Both the position numbers and the translations under genes were made by a program. A model generated the notes under the pieces. That model was not told the DNA's origin. It searched no databases and was given only the letters and a program-made list of their open reading frames with translations. Of a stretch of DNA of 64,000 nucleotides, positions 16,152-25,756 are shown one piece after another (the first letter of the stretch is position 1; every line of letters begins with the position of its first letter). This DNA is from Photobacterium gaetbulicola Gung47 (GTDB lineage Bacteria; Pseudomonadota; Gammaproteobacteria; Enterobacterales; Vibrionaceae): contig CP005974.1 of the NCBI GenBank assembly GCA_000940995.1, positions 3,162,001 through 3,226,000 of the forward strand, in the 5' to 3' direction.

Positions 16152-17207
16152 TTTTAGGTGCTGCCAAAGCTTTTCTAATGAAATTTCGGCCAAGGCCATC
16201 ACTTCATCAGCAGCACCGTAATAGACTTTTAGTGTGTCATCGGAAATAAGAGCTCCACATGTAAAGACGACATTGCCAAAAAAGCCCTCTAGTTCATATG
16301 GTGCAGCAGGCTCTAACAAAGGCACGTCAGACTTCGCGAGCACTGTTCTTGGGTCATCGATATCAAGCAGCATCGCTCCTAGACAGTAACGTTGAGATAA
16401 ATCAACACCATGATAAATCTGCAGCCAACCTTTGTTGGTTTTTAGCATCGGAGCCCCGCCCCCAAGTTTCAGCTTGTCCCACTCATCGCTGGATGCGCCG
16501 AGTAGATGATGATGCCTCCCCCAATGGATCATATCTGGAGAAGTACTTAACCAAATTTCTGGACGCCCCAAATGCTTTGGTGCTGGACGATGGATCGCGA
16601 CGTACTGACCGTCCACTTTCTCTGGAAAAAAACAGACGTCGCGATTGTCCGGACAGAAAATGATCGCTTTACGCTCAACACTGACAAAGTCATCAGTAAC
16701 AGCTAATGCTGTGGTAATGCCAAGCGAAGACACTGCTGAATAGTTAATGTAGTACTTACCTTCGACCGGTGTGATTCGAGGGTCCTCACAACCGAAAGCC
16801 TCATACTTGGTCTCTGGGAACAAAAACGGTTGCTCCTCAATGTCAAAATCAACCCCATTGTGACTACGAGCCAATCTCAGGTGAGATAAGGATGTCAAAT
16901 ACTTCTCAGACGGGTCACTTTTAGATACGACCATTCTTGTATCAGTAAAATCGTATTCATTATCATCGTATGAAAATGTTTTGTGCGTCAGTGTCCACTG
17001 ACCATCGACTTCCTCAAGTAGGGGGACGACCACAAGAGACATGTCTGTGGTAATTACACTCTCTGCGACTCGAAGCAACATAATGTATTCATCTTTATGC
17101 TTCACCACGCCAGCATTAAACACGCACTCAACTTTGTACTCAGGAGAAGTCGGTTTGACATCCATAGGAGTCACCAGTGGATTTTTTTGATGCCTTATCA
17201 TTACCAT
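16146..17207 (-). CDS. GH130 beta-mannoside phosphorylase/hydrolase
   Basis: A 353-residue cytoplasmic enzyme of glycoside hydrolase family 130. The catalytic Asp is in FGCEDPRIT (D~142); other blocks are FNAGVVKHKDEYIMLLRVAE, HRPAPKHLGRPEIWLS, LGGGAPMLKTNKGWLQIYHGVD and the C-terminal GALISDDTLKVYYGAADEVMALA. GH130 phosphorylases cleave beta-1,2- or beta-1,4-mannosides with phosphate, giving alpha-mannose-1-phosphate; a few members hydrolyse. With phosphomannomutase and ManA in the same locus, phosphorolysis is the favoured reaction. The linkage cannot be settled here. AAGGT precedes ATG 17207 by 8 bases; the next ATG (17201) is less well placed. Confidence 0.9.
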   Translation of the reverse strand: MVMIRHQKNPLVTPMDVKPTSPEYKVECVFNAGVVKHKDEYIMLLRVAESVITTDMSLVVVPLLEEVDGQWTLTHKTFSYDDNEYDFTDTRMVVSKSDPSEKYLTSLSHLRLARSHNGVDFDIEEQPFLFPETKYEAFGCEDPRITPVEGKYYINYSAVSSLGITTALAVTDDFVSVERKAIIFCPDNRDVCFFPEKVDGQYVAIHRPAPKHLGRPEIWLSTSPDMIHWGRHHHLLGASSDEWDKLKLGGGAPMLKTNKGWLQIYHGVDLSQRYCLGAMLLDIDDPRTVLAKSDVPLLEPAAPYELEGFFGNVVFTCGALISDDTLKVYYGAADEVMALAEISLEKLWQHLKV

Positions 17208-17220
17208 TACTGATACCTTA

Positions 17221-18795
17221 TTATAACTTAAATATTACAAACTCATTTTTATCTAAATGATCAAAATCTTTACCAAAAATAACTTCTGCTCCTAAAGGTA
17301 TCGCTACTAGCCTTGCTTTGTTGGAGAAATTAATATAAATACCTACCAATGACTCTTCGTAATGACGAAGGATATATACTAAATCATCATCCGTAGTAAT
17401 TTCTTTATATTCTCCTTTCCTAAGTACGACATTATTCTTTCTTAAATCAATAAGTGAACGATAATGCTGATATAGTCCCTCTTTATTTTTCATCTCATCT
17501 CTGGCATTTACATTGAACTCATTTGATTTTCCGTAAAGCCAGGGTCTGTGCGTTGAGAAGCCTCCGAATTCACTATCATCCCAACGTATTGGATAGCGAG
17601 ACTTATCCCTCGATTTTTCAATGGCAATCTTTAGAGCATCATCTTTATCCATACCGGCATCAATAGATTCTTTATAATGAGTAAGCCCCTGAACGTCATG
17701 AATATCTTCTAAGCTATCTGGCAAATAGTCAGGGAATCCAAACTCCTCGCCTTGATAAATAAATGGAATACCTTTTGCTGACAACTGCAATACAGAAATC
17801 GCTTTTGCACGTTGAACATCTCGAACGTCTTCACCAAAACGGCTGATCATTCTAGGCATATCATGACTAGAGAAGAACAAGGTCGCTAAACCACTTTGTT
17901 TCTCTTCCATCAACTTTATCTGGTTCATCATTTCAGATACATCAAAAGTCTCTAGAGAACCAAGGTTAAAATTAAATACGACATCTAACCCCGAATTATT
18001 TCTGTAGTCTGCTAGCTTATCAACGTTATCACTACCGACTTCCCCAACGACAAAGTAATCGCCTTTCTGGTGAATATAAGTAGCGATATCATTGATTGCT
18101 TCATGTATTCCAGGTTGATCTATATCGTTGGTATGCTCTTGCTTATTATTTTTATCACAAGGGTTATCTTCACAAATTCCTTTAGTGGATAAAAAGTTAA
18201 TCACATCCAATCGAAATCCATCAACACCTCGATTAATCCAAAAGTCGAATATCTTTTTTGCCTCTTCAATTACTCGAGGGTTGGTCCAGTTCAAATCAAC
18301 CTGTTTTGGTGAGAACTTATGATAATAGAACTGCTCACCGACTCCATTAACTTCACTTTCATGTGTCCAAGCAGATCCACCAAAGAAAGACTCCCAATTA
18401 TTGGGTTCATCAGCAAAGAAAAAGTAGTCACGGTAGTGGCTTTTTGGATCGCCTTTTGCGCAAGTAAACCAAGGGTGCTCAGAAGACACATGATTAAGCA
18501 CGATATCAACAATGACCTTGATCCCTCGCGCGTGAGCTTGCTCGACAAAGAAATCAAAATCATCAAGGCTTCCAAATTTTGGATCTACATTGCAATGGTC
18601 TGAAACATCATAACCATTATCAACCATCGGCGATGGATAAAAGGGTGTGATCCAAATACCTTCTGCACCAAGACCCTGTAGATAATCCAACTTTGCTGTC
18701 AGACCGAGAAAATCACCCATCCCATCGCCGTTGCCATCACAGAAACTTGGCATATATACCTGATAGAATGTGCTTTCTGACCACCAAGAACTCAT
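17221..18795 (-). CDS. GH13 alpha-glucosidase-type enzyme
   Basis: A 524-residue member of GH13. From ATG at 18795 (GGGAG eight bases upstream; the longer TTG start at 18810 is less likely), the four conserved regions are VDIVLNH (~96-102), GFRLDVI with nucleophile D197, VVGEVGS with acid/base E252, and SSHDMPRMISRFG with D312. The last region reads SHDMPR rather than the usual NHDQPR of oligo-1,6-glucosidases, so specificity may differ. No signal peptide, so it acts on imported sugar. In this operon it could release glucose from a mixed glucosyl-mannoside. Exact substrate unknown. Confidence 0.9.
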   Translation of the reverse strand: MSSWWSESTFYQVYMPSFCDGNGDGMGDFLGLTAKLDYLQGLGAEGIWITPFYPSPMVDNGYDVSDHCNVDPKFGSLDDFDFFVEQAHARGIKVIVDIVLNHVSSEHPWFTCAKGDPKSHYRDYFFFADEPNNWESFFGGSAWTHESEVNGVGEQFYYHKFSPKQVDLNWTNPRVIEEAKKIFDFWINRGVDGFRLDVINFLSTKGICEDNPCDKNNKQEHTNDIDQPGIHEAINDIATYIHQKGDYFVVGEVGSDNVDKLADYRNNSGLDVVFNFNLGSLETFDVSEMMNQIKLMEEKQSGLATLFFSSHDMPRMISRFGEDVRDVQRAKAISVLQLSAKGIPFIYQGEEFGFPDYLPDSLEDIHDVQGLTHYKESIDAGMDKDDALKIAIEKSRDKSRYPIRWDDSEFGGFSTHRPWLYGKSNEFNVNARDEMKNKEGLYQHYRSLIDLRKNNVVLRKGEYKEITTDDDLVYILRHYEESLVGIYINFSNKARLVAIPLGAEVIFGKDFDHLDKNEFVIFKL

Positions 18796-18810
18796 CACTA
18801 CAACTCCCAA

Positions 18811-19641
18811 TTACTTCAATGACAGTGACATTCCTTGAAGGAAATGCTTCCGAAACAGAATAAACAACATAAGTAGAGGCATTGTCTGAATAACAGAGCC
18901 TGCCATTACAGGGCCAATATACACACCATAGGATTTGCTAAATGATGCTAAGAGTACTGAAAGAGGCATTTTTTCAGCATCTTGCATTACAATTAGTGGC
19001 CATAAGAAGTTATCCCACGCACCAGTAAATGTGAATAATGCCACAATCGCAATAATTGATTTATTTAATGGCATCATTATCTGAGTAATGACTTGCCATA
19101 AATTAGCTCTATCTAGCTTTGCCGCAAATATGTAGTCATTTGGAGTACCTTTGAAGCTTTGTGACATCATGAATATACCCCAACCACTCATAACGAATGG
19201 AAGGATCATAGCGCCATAAGTATCAATCATTCCCAGCTCTTTGATTAAGACATACTGAGGAAGTATGAACATAAAGGCAGGGAAAACCATTTGAAAGATA
19301 AGAAACCCTCTGAACGCTTCCTGTCCTTTGAATTTCAATTTTGCTAACGAGAATGCAATATACATCGACGTAATTACAACCGATGCAGTGATTGTTAATG
19401 AAACAAATAACGAGTTGAACATCGTTCTCAAGAATGGTCGATCCGCTCTATCCGATGTATCAAACAAAAAAGCATAATTATCAAGAGATAGATTACCTCC
19501 AAATAAACTCGTTGTATACACTTCAGACGATGGTTTTAAAGATGCCATGAACATCCAGACATACGGGTATAACCATGAAAGTGCCAACCCAATCATCAAA
19601 AAATGAGCAATTAAACTGCCAAACGTAATTCTATTATTCAT
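18811..19641 (-). CDS. ABC sugar transporter permease, MalG type
   Basis: A 276-residue inner-membrane protein with about six helices. The cytoplasmic EAA loop reads AAKLDRANLWQVITQIMMPLNKS, which docks on the ATPase, and the C-terminus GMSLSLK matches MalG-type permeases. ATG at 19641 is preferred over GTG 19644: the upstream gene stop overlaps it as TGATG, a sign of translational coupling. It pairs with the MalF-type permease for import of a di- or oligosaccharide. Confidence 0.9.
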   Translation of the reverse strand: MNNRITFGSLIAHFLMIGLALSWLYPYVWMFMASLKPSSEVYTTSLFGGNLSLDNYAFLFDTSDRADRPFLRTMFNSLFVSLTITASVVITSMYIAFSLAKLKFKGQEAFRGFLIFQMVFPAFMFILPQYVLIKELGMIDTYGAMILPFVMSGWGIFMMSQSFKGTPNDYIFAAKLDRANLWQVITQIMMPLNKSIIAIVALFTFTGAWDNFLWPLIVMQDAEKMPLSVLLASFSKSYGVYIGPVMAGSVIQTMPLLMLFILFRKHFLQGMSLSLK

Positions 19642-20528
19642 CACACAATCTCAACGTTTCGCTCAAAAAGCTTTCTAATTAACCAAATTAGACCAAAACT
19701 AATCACGGCAACGAATATAGACATCGTGGCAGCCCAAGATGGCTCCATTCTCATAAATGCAGCTTCATACATTACAACCATTGGTGTTGTTGTACTGCCC
19801 AAAGGCCCCCCGCCAGTAATTAGGTAGGGTTCTGTAAATATACCAAACGCTACAGTCATCGCGAGAACAAGGACCATGATAATTTGAGCATTCATCATTG
19901 GCAGTGTTATCTTAAACAACCTCTTAAGAGGGCTTGTTTTATCTAGCTCTGCTGCTGAATATATTTCTTTTGGTATGGCTGATAAACCTGAATAGAAAAT
20001 CAGACCATAATAACCAACAAACTTCCATGTGACGATTAGCGCAATAGAAAGCATGGCAAAATCAGCGTTCGTCAACCAAGGAATTGTAAAACCAAAAACA
20101 CTATCTAAAAACCCATTCACAGGACCATTTTGGCTGAATATCTTCGAGAAAACGATAGAGTACGCTACACCAGATGATACATTGGCGAGCAGAAAGCTTA
20201 ATGCTACGAATGACTTTCCATATCTAAGTTTACTTAACCCATAAGCAAATAGCAGAGACGATATTAATACAATCGGAAGATAGTAAGCTAAGAACCGAAT
20301 AACATTCCACATTGCCTGCCAAAAAAGTGGATCTTGAACAACATCAAAAAAGTTATTCAAACCATTAAAGCTTGGCGTACCAATAAACCTCCAATCAGAA
20401 AAAGAAAGTATGATTAGCCAAATAACAGGATACAGCCAGAAGATTGCAGAGAATCCTAAGTAGCTGGAGGCCAACAAGCCTCCTATATGAGAATCCTTCA
20501 GTTTAAATTTTGATAAAAATGTATTCAT
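19641..20528 (-). CDS. ABC sugar transporter permease, MalF type
   Basis: A 295-residue inner-membrane protein of the CUT1 importer family with about six helices. Its EAA loop is SAAELDKTSPLKRLFKITLPMMN, and the next part, YLITGGGPLGSTTTPMVVMYEAAF, is the usual MalF/UgpA-like substrate-path motif. It starts 11 bases after the binding-protein gene and overlaps the next permease by one base. It is a short MalF type without the large periplasmic loop. Confidence 0.9.
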   Translation of the reverse strand: MNTFLSKFKLKDSHIGGLLASSYLGFSAIFWLYPVIWLIILSFSDWRFIGTPSFNGLNNFFDVVQDPLFWQAMWNVIRFLAYYLPIVLISSLLFAYGLSKLRYGKSFVALSFLLANVSSGVAYSIVFSKIFSQNGPVNGFLDSVFGFTIPWLTNADFAMLSIALIVTWKFVGYYGLIFYSGLSAIPKEIYSAAELDKTSPLKRLFKITLPMMNAQIIMVLVLAMTVAFGIFTEPYLITGGGPLGSTTTPMVVMYEAAFMRMEPSWAATMSIFVAVISFGLIWLIRKLFERNVEIV

Positions 20529-20539
20529 TAGGCACTCAA

Positions 20540-21808
20540 TTATTGACGAATTGAATTAACTTCTTTTTCTAATCCGCTTAGACCACCTTCAACATCCGTT
20601 TTATTGAAGATTATTTTCTCAATCATGTTTGTCATTGCTCGTTGCACTTCTACAGTCTTGGACGTGAATGCTGTCGGCTGACTCAAAGAAACTTGTTCCG
20701 CATAGCCTGCCGCCAAAGGGTTAGCTTTAAAGTATTCCTTAAAAATATCGAGTTCCATTAGATCACCGCGCGCAGGGGGCATGCCCGTTAACTCTAACCA
20801 ACGCTTATCAAATTTCTCATTGTTGTAAACCCAGTTGATAAATTCCCACGCTTCCTCTTTTACATCAGAGGATTTAAACATGACCATGCCCTTTCCATCA
20901 GCAAGCGTATTTGGATTATCTCGGCCATCTTTTGTTAACATTGGACCAATCTTGATATTCTTTATGACATCTGGATATTGTGTTTGGAATCTACCAATAT
21001 CCCAAGGCCCTCTAACAGCTCCAACAACCTCACCAGTGACTAACGGTGCTGATTCGCCAAAGTCATAACTTGCCCAACCATTAGTAAACATCGTATCAAT
21101 AAATGTTAGGACATCTTTTGCTGCTTCTTCATCTATATCGAGTTGATTTTTAGCATTTAAGTAATTTTTACCGTCACTGGCTGCGTAGTACATAGTGATA
21201 AAGTCAAACCAACGGTCCCACCAGTTCCTTCCTGCAGCAACTTGCATTGGGTAGCGCTTATTTTTGACGGAATAGGCTTTTGCTAGCTTATATACATCAT
21301 CATATGTTCGTGGGACATCAGTAAAACCGTACTCTTCTAAGATGTCGCTTCGCCACCAATAAACCACAGGGCTCATGTAGAGAGGAAATACGAGCTGCTT
21401 ACCATCGAGCTGCCATCCATTCATTATCTCACTCATATTACGACCACTTATAAGATCCTGATATCCATCAAATTTCGATAAGTCAACCAATTGATCTAAT
21501 TCATTTAATTGTGCGGCAAAGCCAGAAAAAATGTTCTCTGTAATATCAGGTTCTGTACCCGCAGCTAAGGCATTCATAATGGCTTCTTCTGAGCTTCCCG
21601 TCGCAGGAATGGTCGTGAACTCCACAGGTAGACCTTGCCCGCTTGCATTCCACTCAGTAACAACCTCAGACCAAAACGCCTCTTGTGTTTCATTCGGAGC
21701 TATCCACATTTTAATTGATTGTGGATCACTAGTATCGCCACCACATCCCGTTAGAATCGCAGCAGCAACTCCACCTAAAACCCAGGAACTCAATGTCTTC
21801 GCTTTCAT
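20540..21808 (-). CDS. Sugar ABC transporter substrate-binding lipoprotein
   Basis: A 422-residue extracellular solute-binding protein of family 1. The lipoprotein signal ends in AAILTGC (Cys22), so it is anchored in the inner membrane facing the periplasm. The mature part has IKMWIAPNETQEAFWSEVVTEWNA, EEAIMNALAAGTEPDI and EEAWEFINWVYNNEKFDK, typical of CUT1 binding proteins. It is the first gene of the minus-strand operon. AAGGGCAGG lies before the start. The ligand is probably the mannoside cleaved by the GH130 enzyme. Confidence 0.9.
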   Translation of the reverse strand: MKAKTLSSWVLGGVAAAILTGCGGDTSDPQSIKMWIAPNETQEAFWSEVVTEWNASGQGLPVEFTTIPATGSSEEAIMNALAAGTEPDITENIFSGFAAQLNELDQLVDLSKFDGYQDLISGRNMSEIMNGWQLDGKQLVFPLYMSPVVYWWRSDILEEYGFTDVPRTYDDVYKLAKAYSVKNKRYPMQVAAGRNWWDRWFDFITMYYAASDGKNYLNAKNQLDIDEEAAKDVLTFIDTMFTNGWASYDFGESAPLVTGEVVGAVRGPWDIGRFQTQYPDVIKNIKIGPMLTKDGRDNPNTLADGKGMVMFKSSDVKEEAWEFINWVYNNEKFDKRWLELTGMPPARGDLMELDIFKEYFKANPLAAGYAEQVSLSQPTAFTSKTVEVQRAMTNMIEKIIFNKTDVEGGLSGLEKEVNSIRQ

Positions 21809-21904
21809 GAACCTGCCCTTTCAATAAATTCAAATTTAACTAAAGCTTATGCTCAAGCAGCCACCCCAGCACAAGATGTGAAGGAATTTACCACCACAAT
21901 TCTC

Positions 21905-21920
21905 AGTTTAACGTTAAACT
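21905..21920. promoter_or_regulatory. LacI-family operator O1
   Basis: The 16-base perfect palindrome AGTTTAACGTTAAACT. Its 14-base core is identical to the site at 16138 inside the operon. A CG-centred palindrome is the normal target shape of LacI/GalR proteins. Confidence 0.8.
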
Positions 21921-21938
21921 GGTCACAAAAAAAATCAG

Positions 21939-21952
21939 GTTTAACGATAAAC
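21939..21952. promoter_or_regulatory. LacI-family operator O2
   Basis: GTTTAACGATAAAC differs from the perfect palindrome at one base. Its centre is 33 bases (about three helical turns) from the centre of O1, so both could bind on one DNA face. Confidence 0.75.
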
Positions 21953-22005
21953 AAAAAAAGCGAGATCAAAGTCAAAAATCTCCATTTTACTGGTGATTTT
22001 TTCTT

Positions 22006-22019
22006 GTTTACCCTTAAAC
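22006..22019. promoter_or_regulatory. LacI-family operator O3 (degenerate)
   Basis: GTTTACCCTTAAAC keeps both outer half-sites (GTTTA and TTAAAC) with a changed centre. It lies upstream of the regulator gene and may mediate autoregulation. Confidence 0.6.
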
Positions 22020-22112
22020 TAACCCTGTAATTTAGATGATACCTAAAATAGACAGCGCGTATTTAGGCGTACTTGTAGTTTAAGAAGATAAGCACACACG
22101 AATGGAAGTACG

Positions 22113-23126
22113 ATGAAAAGTAAAGTGACTCTGAAATCAATTGCCCAAGCATTAAACGTCACACATACAACGGTCTCAAATGCTTATAACAGACCAGAAA
22201 AATTATCTTTAGAGCTTAAAGAAAGAATTCTCACTTATGCTAAATCCGTTGGTTATGACGGACCAAACGCTGCTGCTAGATTCCTACAGACAGGGAAAAG
22301 CGGCACTATTGGTGTTATTTTCAACCAAGAAATGAGTTACGCATTCTCAGACCCACACGCTACTCGACTGTTCAGGGGGATTTCAGAAGTATGCCAAGAA
22401 CATGGGCTGAATTTATTACTTTTACCTCTATCTTCGAATGAACAAATCCTCAATGTAATGGTCGACGGTTATATTTTTAATGCTACTTTTAAGAATGATC
22501 CAATCATTGAGAAAATAATAAACAAAGCCCCTCCTGTTGTGACCATTGACCTTGATTTGCCTGGATTTGGTTCAGTAAGCATCAACAACAAGCAAGCCGC
22601 ATATGAGATAGCGCAGTATGTCTTCAGTAAAGGACACAAAGAGGTAGCCGTTCTTACTTTTCCTTTCTCACGTAACCCAAAAGGCTTGGTTAAACTATTC
22701 GACCATATTCAAGGGGATAATCAAGTGTCGCTCGATCGCCTATGTGGTGTACGTGATGCACACGTAGATGCAGGGTTGGATCCTAATAAGTCCGTAGTTT
22801 ACGAGGTTCCTGACAACATGACAGGAAATGAAGCTGCAAAAAAGATACTAGAAGAACACCCAAACACAACAGCACTAATTTGCTTCTCTGACAAGTTAGC
22901 AGTAGAGGCATTAAGGTATTGTAAGAGTCGTGGCATAAAAATCCCCGAAGAAATATCCATTACCGGATTCGATAATATTCCCATGAGCGGTGATAAAGAT
23001 ATATGCCTCACTACAGTTAATCAAAGTGCAGTGCAAATTGGCCGCCTCGCCACATTAAATCTTATTAATGGGAAGAGAGACAAGATAACAGTCGAACATG
23101 ATCTAGTCATTCGCGCAACAAGCTGA
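22113..23126 (+). CDS. LacI-family transcriptional regulator of the mannoside locus
   Basis: A 337-residue LacI/GalR regulator. The N-terminal helix-turn-helix covers ~5-26 ([23 protein letters not shown]), followed by the hinge [20 protein letters not shown] and a periplasmic-binding-protein-like sensor with [12 protein letters not shown] near the C-terminus. It is divergent from the ABC operon and begins an operon with phosphomannomutase, the ATPase and the ROK kinase. The palindromes on both sides of the promoter region and inside the operon are its likely targets. Effector not visible; a mannoside or mannose phosphate is a reasonable guess. Confidence 0.9.
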   Translation: MKSKVTLKSIAQALNVTHTTVSNAYNRPEKLSLELKERILTYAKSVGYDGPNAAARFLQTGKSGTIGVIFNQEMSYAFSDPHATRLFRGISEVCQEHGLNLLLLPLSSNEQILNVMVDGYIFNATFKNDPIIEKIINKAPPVVTIDLDLPGFGSVSINNKQAAYEIAQYVFSKGHKEVAVLTFPFSRNPKGLVKLFDHIQGDNQVSLDRLCGVRDAHVDAGLDPNKSVVYEVPDNMTGNEAAKKILEEHPNTTALICFSDKLAVEALRYCKSRGIKIPEEISITGFDNIPMSGDKDICLTTVNQSAVQIGRLATLNLINGKRDKITVEHDLVIRATS

Positions 23127-23164
23127 AGATTTTGCCAACAATACTTTTAATTTGGAACTGTATT

Positions 23165-24532
23165 ATGAATTTAACATGTTTTAAAGCCTACGATATTCGT
23201 GGACAAATTGGTGAGGAACTTAACGAAGATGTTTTTTATCGCGTAGGAAGAGCCTTTGCTACTTACACAGGTGCTAAAAAAGTTGCCGTTGGAGGCGATA
23301 TTCGACTAACTAGCGAGTCATTTAAACGTGCTCTATCTCTTGGCCTAACAGAGTCAGGATGTGATGTTATCGACCTTGGTATGACGGGCACTGAAGAAGT
23401 TTATTTCGCCGTACGTCACTTGGAGCTCGATGGCGGAATTGAAATCACAGCAAGCCACAATCCCATTGACTACAACGGTATGAAAATCGTTGTTGAAGAT
23501 GCAAAACCAATGAGCAACGATAGCGGTCTTCTCGCAGTGAAAGCATTAGCGGAAAAAAACCTGTTTGAAGAACTACCGAACTCAAAACACGGCAAAGTTC
23601 ACAAAGTCAGCAATCGAAACGCATACGTTGACCACCTATTGAACTACATAGATCTAAACAGTCTTCGTCCAATGAAAGTTGTTGTTAATGCCGGAAACGG
23701 GGCGGCAGGTCCTACACTAGACGCCATTGACACAGAACTCAAAAAACACGATGTACCGATTGAATTCATTCGCGTCAATCACGAGCCTGATGGTCAGTTC
23801 CCAAATGGTATCCCAAATCCTTTGCTGCCGGAAAATCGCAGTGACACCCGGCAAGCCGTTCTAGATAACAAGGCTGACTTTGGTATCGCATGGGATGGTG
23901 ATTTTGATCGCTGTTTCCTCTTTGACGAAAAAGGAGAGTTTATTGAAGGGTACTACATTGTTGGCTTGCTTGCAGAAGCATTTCTAACTCAAAGCTCTGA
24001 GGTGGAAACGATTATTCATGATCCTCGTCTGTATTGGAATACTGAAAGTATTGTAGAAAAATGTGGCGGTGTTTCCGTTCAATCTAAAACGGGGCACGCC
24101 TTCATAAAAGAACGCATGCGAGCTGAAAATGCTATTTACGGTGGCGAAATGAGTGCTCATCATTATTTCCGTGACTTTGGATATTGTGATAGTGGTATGA
24201 TTCCTTGGCTCTTGGTCACTGAACTACTATCAATAAAGCAAAAAACACTCTCAGATGTAGTCGCCGATAGTATCAAGAAATTCCCTTCTTCTGGTGAAAT
24301 AAACATAAAACTTGATAACCCTGCTGAAGCAATTAGCATTATCAAACAAAAATACACTCAATTTGCAACTCACATAGAAAATGTGGATGGCCTAAGTATG
24401 ACGTTCGATACATGGCGATTTAATCTTCGTAGCTCCAATACAGAACCCGTAGTGCGCCTAAATGTAGAATCAAAAGATGATATCAAGCTTATGGAAAAGC
24501 AAACGAAAGAACTTTTGTCTTTATTACAGTAA
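23165..24532 (+). CDS. manB: Phosphomannomutase
   Basis: A 455-residue alpha-phosphohexomutase. The start at ATG 23165 (GGAA upstream) gives the family N-terminus [18 protein letters not shown]; the longer frame from 23132 adds 11 unsupported residues. The active-site serine is in TASHNP (S~97), the metal loop is DGDFDRC, the sugar-binding loop is [10 protein letters not shown], and the phosphate-binding end is RSSNTEP. It converts mannose-1-phosphate to mannose-6-phosphate. In this locus the flow is likely catabolic, taking Man-1-P from the GH130 phosphorylase to ManA, rather than toward GDP-mannose, since no manC is present. Confidence 0.92.
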   Translation: MNLTCFKAYDIRGQIGEELNEDVFYRVGRAFATYTGAKKVAVGGDIRLTSESFKRALSLGLTESGCDVIDLGMTGTEEVYFAVRHLELDGGIEITASHNPIDYNGMKIVVEDAKPMSNDSGLLAVKALAEKNLFEELPNSKHGKVHKVSNRNAYVDHLLNYIDLNSLRPMKVVVNAGNGAAGPTLDAIDTELKKHDVPIEFIRVNHEPDGQFPNGIPNPLLPENRSDTRQAVLDNKADFGIAWDGDFDRCFLFDEKGEFIEGYYIVGLLAEAFLTQSSEVETIIHDPRLYWNTESIVEKCGGVSVQSKTGHAFIKERMRAENAIYGGEMSAHHYFRDFGYCDSGMIPWLLVTELLSIKQKTLSDVVADSIKKFPSSGEINIKLDNPAEAISIIKQKYTQFATHIENVDGLSMTFDTWRFNLRSSNTEPVVRLNVESKDDIKLMEKQTKELLSLLQ

Positions 24533-24589
24533 TAGTGATTAAGTCAAAACGTGAAATGGAAACTTAATTCATAAGATTAGAGAGAAAAC

Positions 24590-25675
24590 ATGGCAAAAGT
24601 CATACTTAACGATGTTTGCAAGACATACGATAAAACACAAACAATTCACGACGTTAAACTAGATATTGAAAGTGGTGAATTTCTTGTACTTGTTGGCCCG
24701 TCAGGGTGTGGTAAGTCAACCTTACTACGAATGATTGCTGGCCTTGAAGATGTTTCATCAGGTAGAGTGCATATTGATGCTAGAGATGTCACTGATGTCA
24801 ACGCATCAGAACGTGAAATTTCAATGGTATTTCAATCATATGCGCTATACCCCCATATGACTGTCAAAGAAAATTTAGCGTTCGGTCTAAAAAATATCAA
24901 AATGCCGACAGCGGAAATTGAGTCAAGAATTAGCGAGGCTGCTGACATATTACAGCTTTCTGAGCTATTAAATCGTAGACCTCAGAACTTGTCCGGAGGC
25001 CAACGCCAACGTGTTGCAATTGGTCGCTCCATCGTTCAAAACCCCAAAGTATTCCTGTTTGACGAGCCGTTATCAAACTTAGATGCGGCCCTTAGAGTGC
25101 AGATGAGGCAAGAGCTAAGCAAACTGCATAGTAAGCTCAAGAGTACAATGATTTATGTTACTCATGATCAAGTCGAGGCAATGACGCTTGCAGATAGAAT
25201 CGTCATACTGCGCGCTGGAAAAATTGAACAAATTGGAACACCTTTAGAGGTCTATAATCAACCTGCGAATACTTTTGTCGCCGAGTTTATGGGAGCACCC
25301 AAAATCAATCTCCTAACGGCAGTAGCAGAAAAATCTTCTGAAGGCTTTGACTTGGTATTTGAAGGTCAATCTCGTCTGTCTATAGCAGGGTCACTTAGCC
25401 ACCTCCCCCCAGACAATAAAGTAACGTTAGGTATTCGACCTGAGCATATATCCATCAAAGCTCCATCAAATGAAAAAACGGCAATGCAAGCCACTGTGAC
25501 TTATTCCGAGTTGCTTGGAGACTCTACCATCGTATATCTAAACTATGCAGGTCAAGAAATTCGAGTCAAGCTTGCATCACAAGAGCAGCTATCAGTAGGA
25601 GATATATTCGATCTTGAAATTGATAGTAAATACTTGAACTGTTTTGTTAATAACATGCGAGTTGATATTCAATAA
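24590..25675 (+). CDS. Sugar ABC transporter ATP-binding protein, MalK/UgpC type
   Basis: A 361-residue ATPase with Walker [10 protein letters not shown] (~36-44), Q-loop [12 protein letters not shown], signature LSGGQRQR (~134), Walker B VFLFDEP and switch His in [15 protein letters not shown], followed by a C-terminal TOBE/MalK regulatory domain from ~240. It should power the two permeases encoded in the divergent arm; no other ATPase is present in the locus. It is in the regulator-phosphomannomutase-kinase transcript, so importer parts are split between the two arms. Confidence 0.92.
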   Translation: MAKVILNDVCKTYDKTQTIHDVKLDIESGEFLVLVGPSGCGKSTLLRMIAGLEDVSSGRVHIDARDVTDVNASEREISMVFQSYALYPHMTVKENLAFGLKNIKMPTAEIESRISEAADILQLSELLNRRPQNLSGGQRQRVAIGRSIVQNPKVFLFDEPLSNLDAALRVQMRQELSKLHSKLKSTMIYVTHDQVEAMTLADRIVILRAGKIEQIGTPLEVYNQPANTFVAEFMGAPKINLLTAVAEKSSEGFDLVFEGQSRLSIAGSLSHLPPDNKVTLGIRPEHISIKAPSNEKTAMQATVTYSELLGDSTIVYLNYAGQEIRVKLASQEQLSVGDIFDLEIDSKYLNCFVNNMRVDIQ

Positions 25676-25756
25676 CAACTGCAAATTTGTTAGGGCTATG
25701 AGTTAATTTATTTTGTTAGTTCTAGCCCTACTTCATACACAATAATAGGATTAATA

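Larger units (their letters stand above)
21809..22112. promoter_or_regulatory. Divergent control region of the mannoside locus
   Basis: This 304-bp gap lies between the binding-protein operon and the lacI-family operon. It carries three related palindromes (21905-21920, 21939-21952, 22006-22019). On the minus strand TTGACT is followed 17-18 bases later by TTTATC inside the second palindrome; on the plus strand TTGTTT and TAATTT, 18 bases apart, flank most of the third. Repressor binding would block both promoters. The promoter boxes are weak and tentative. Confidence 0.65.
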
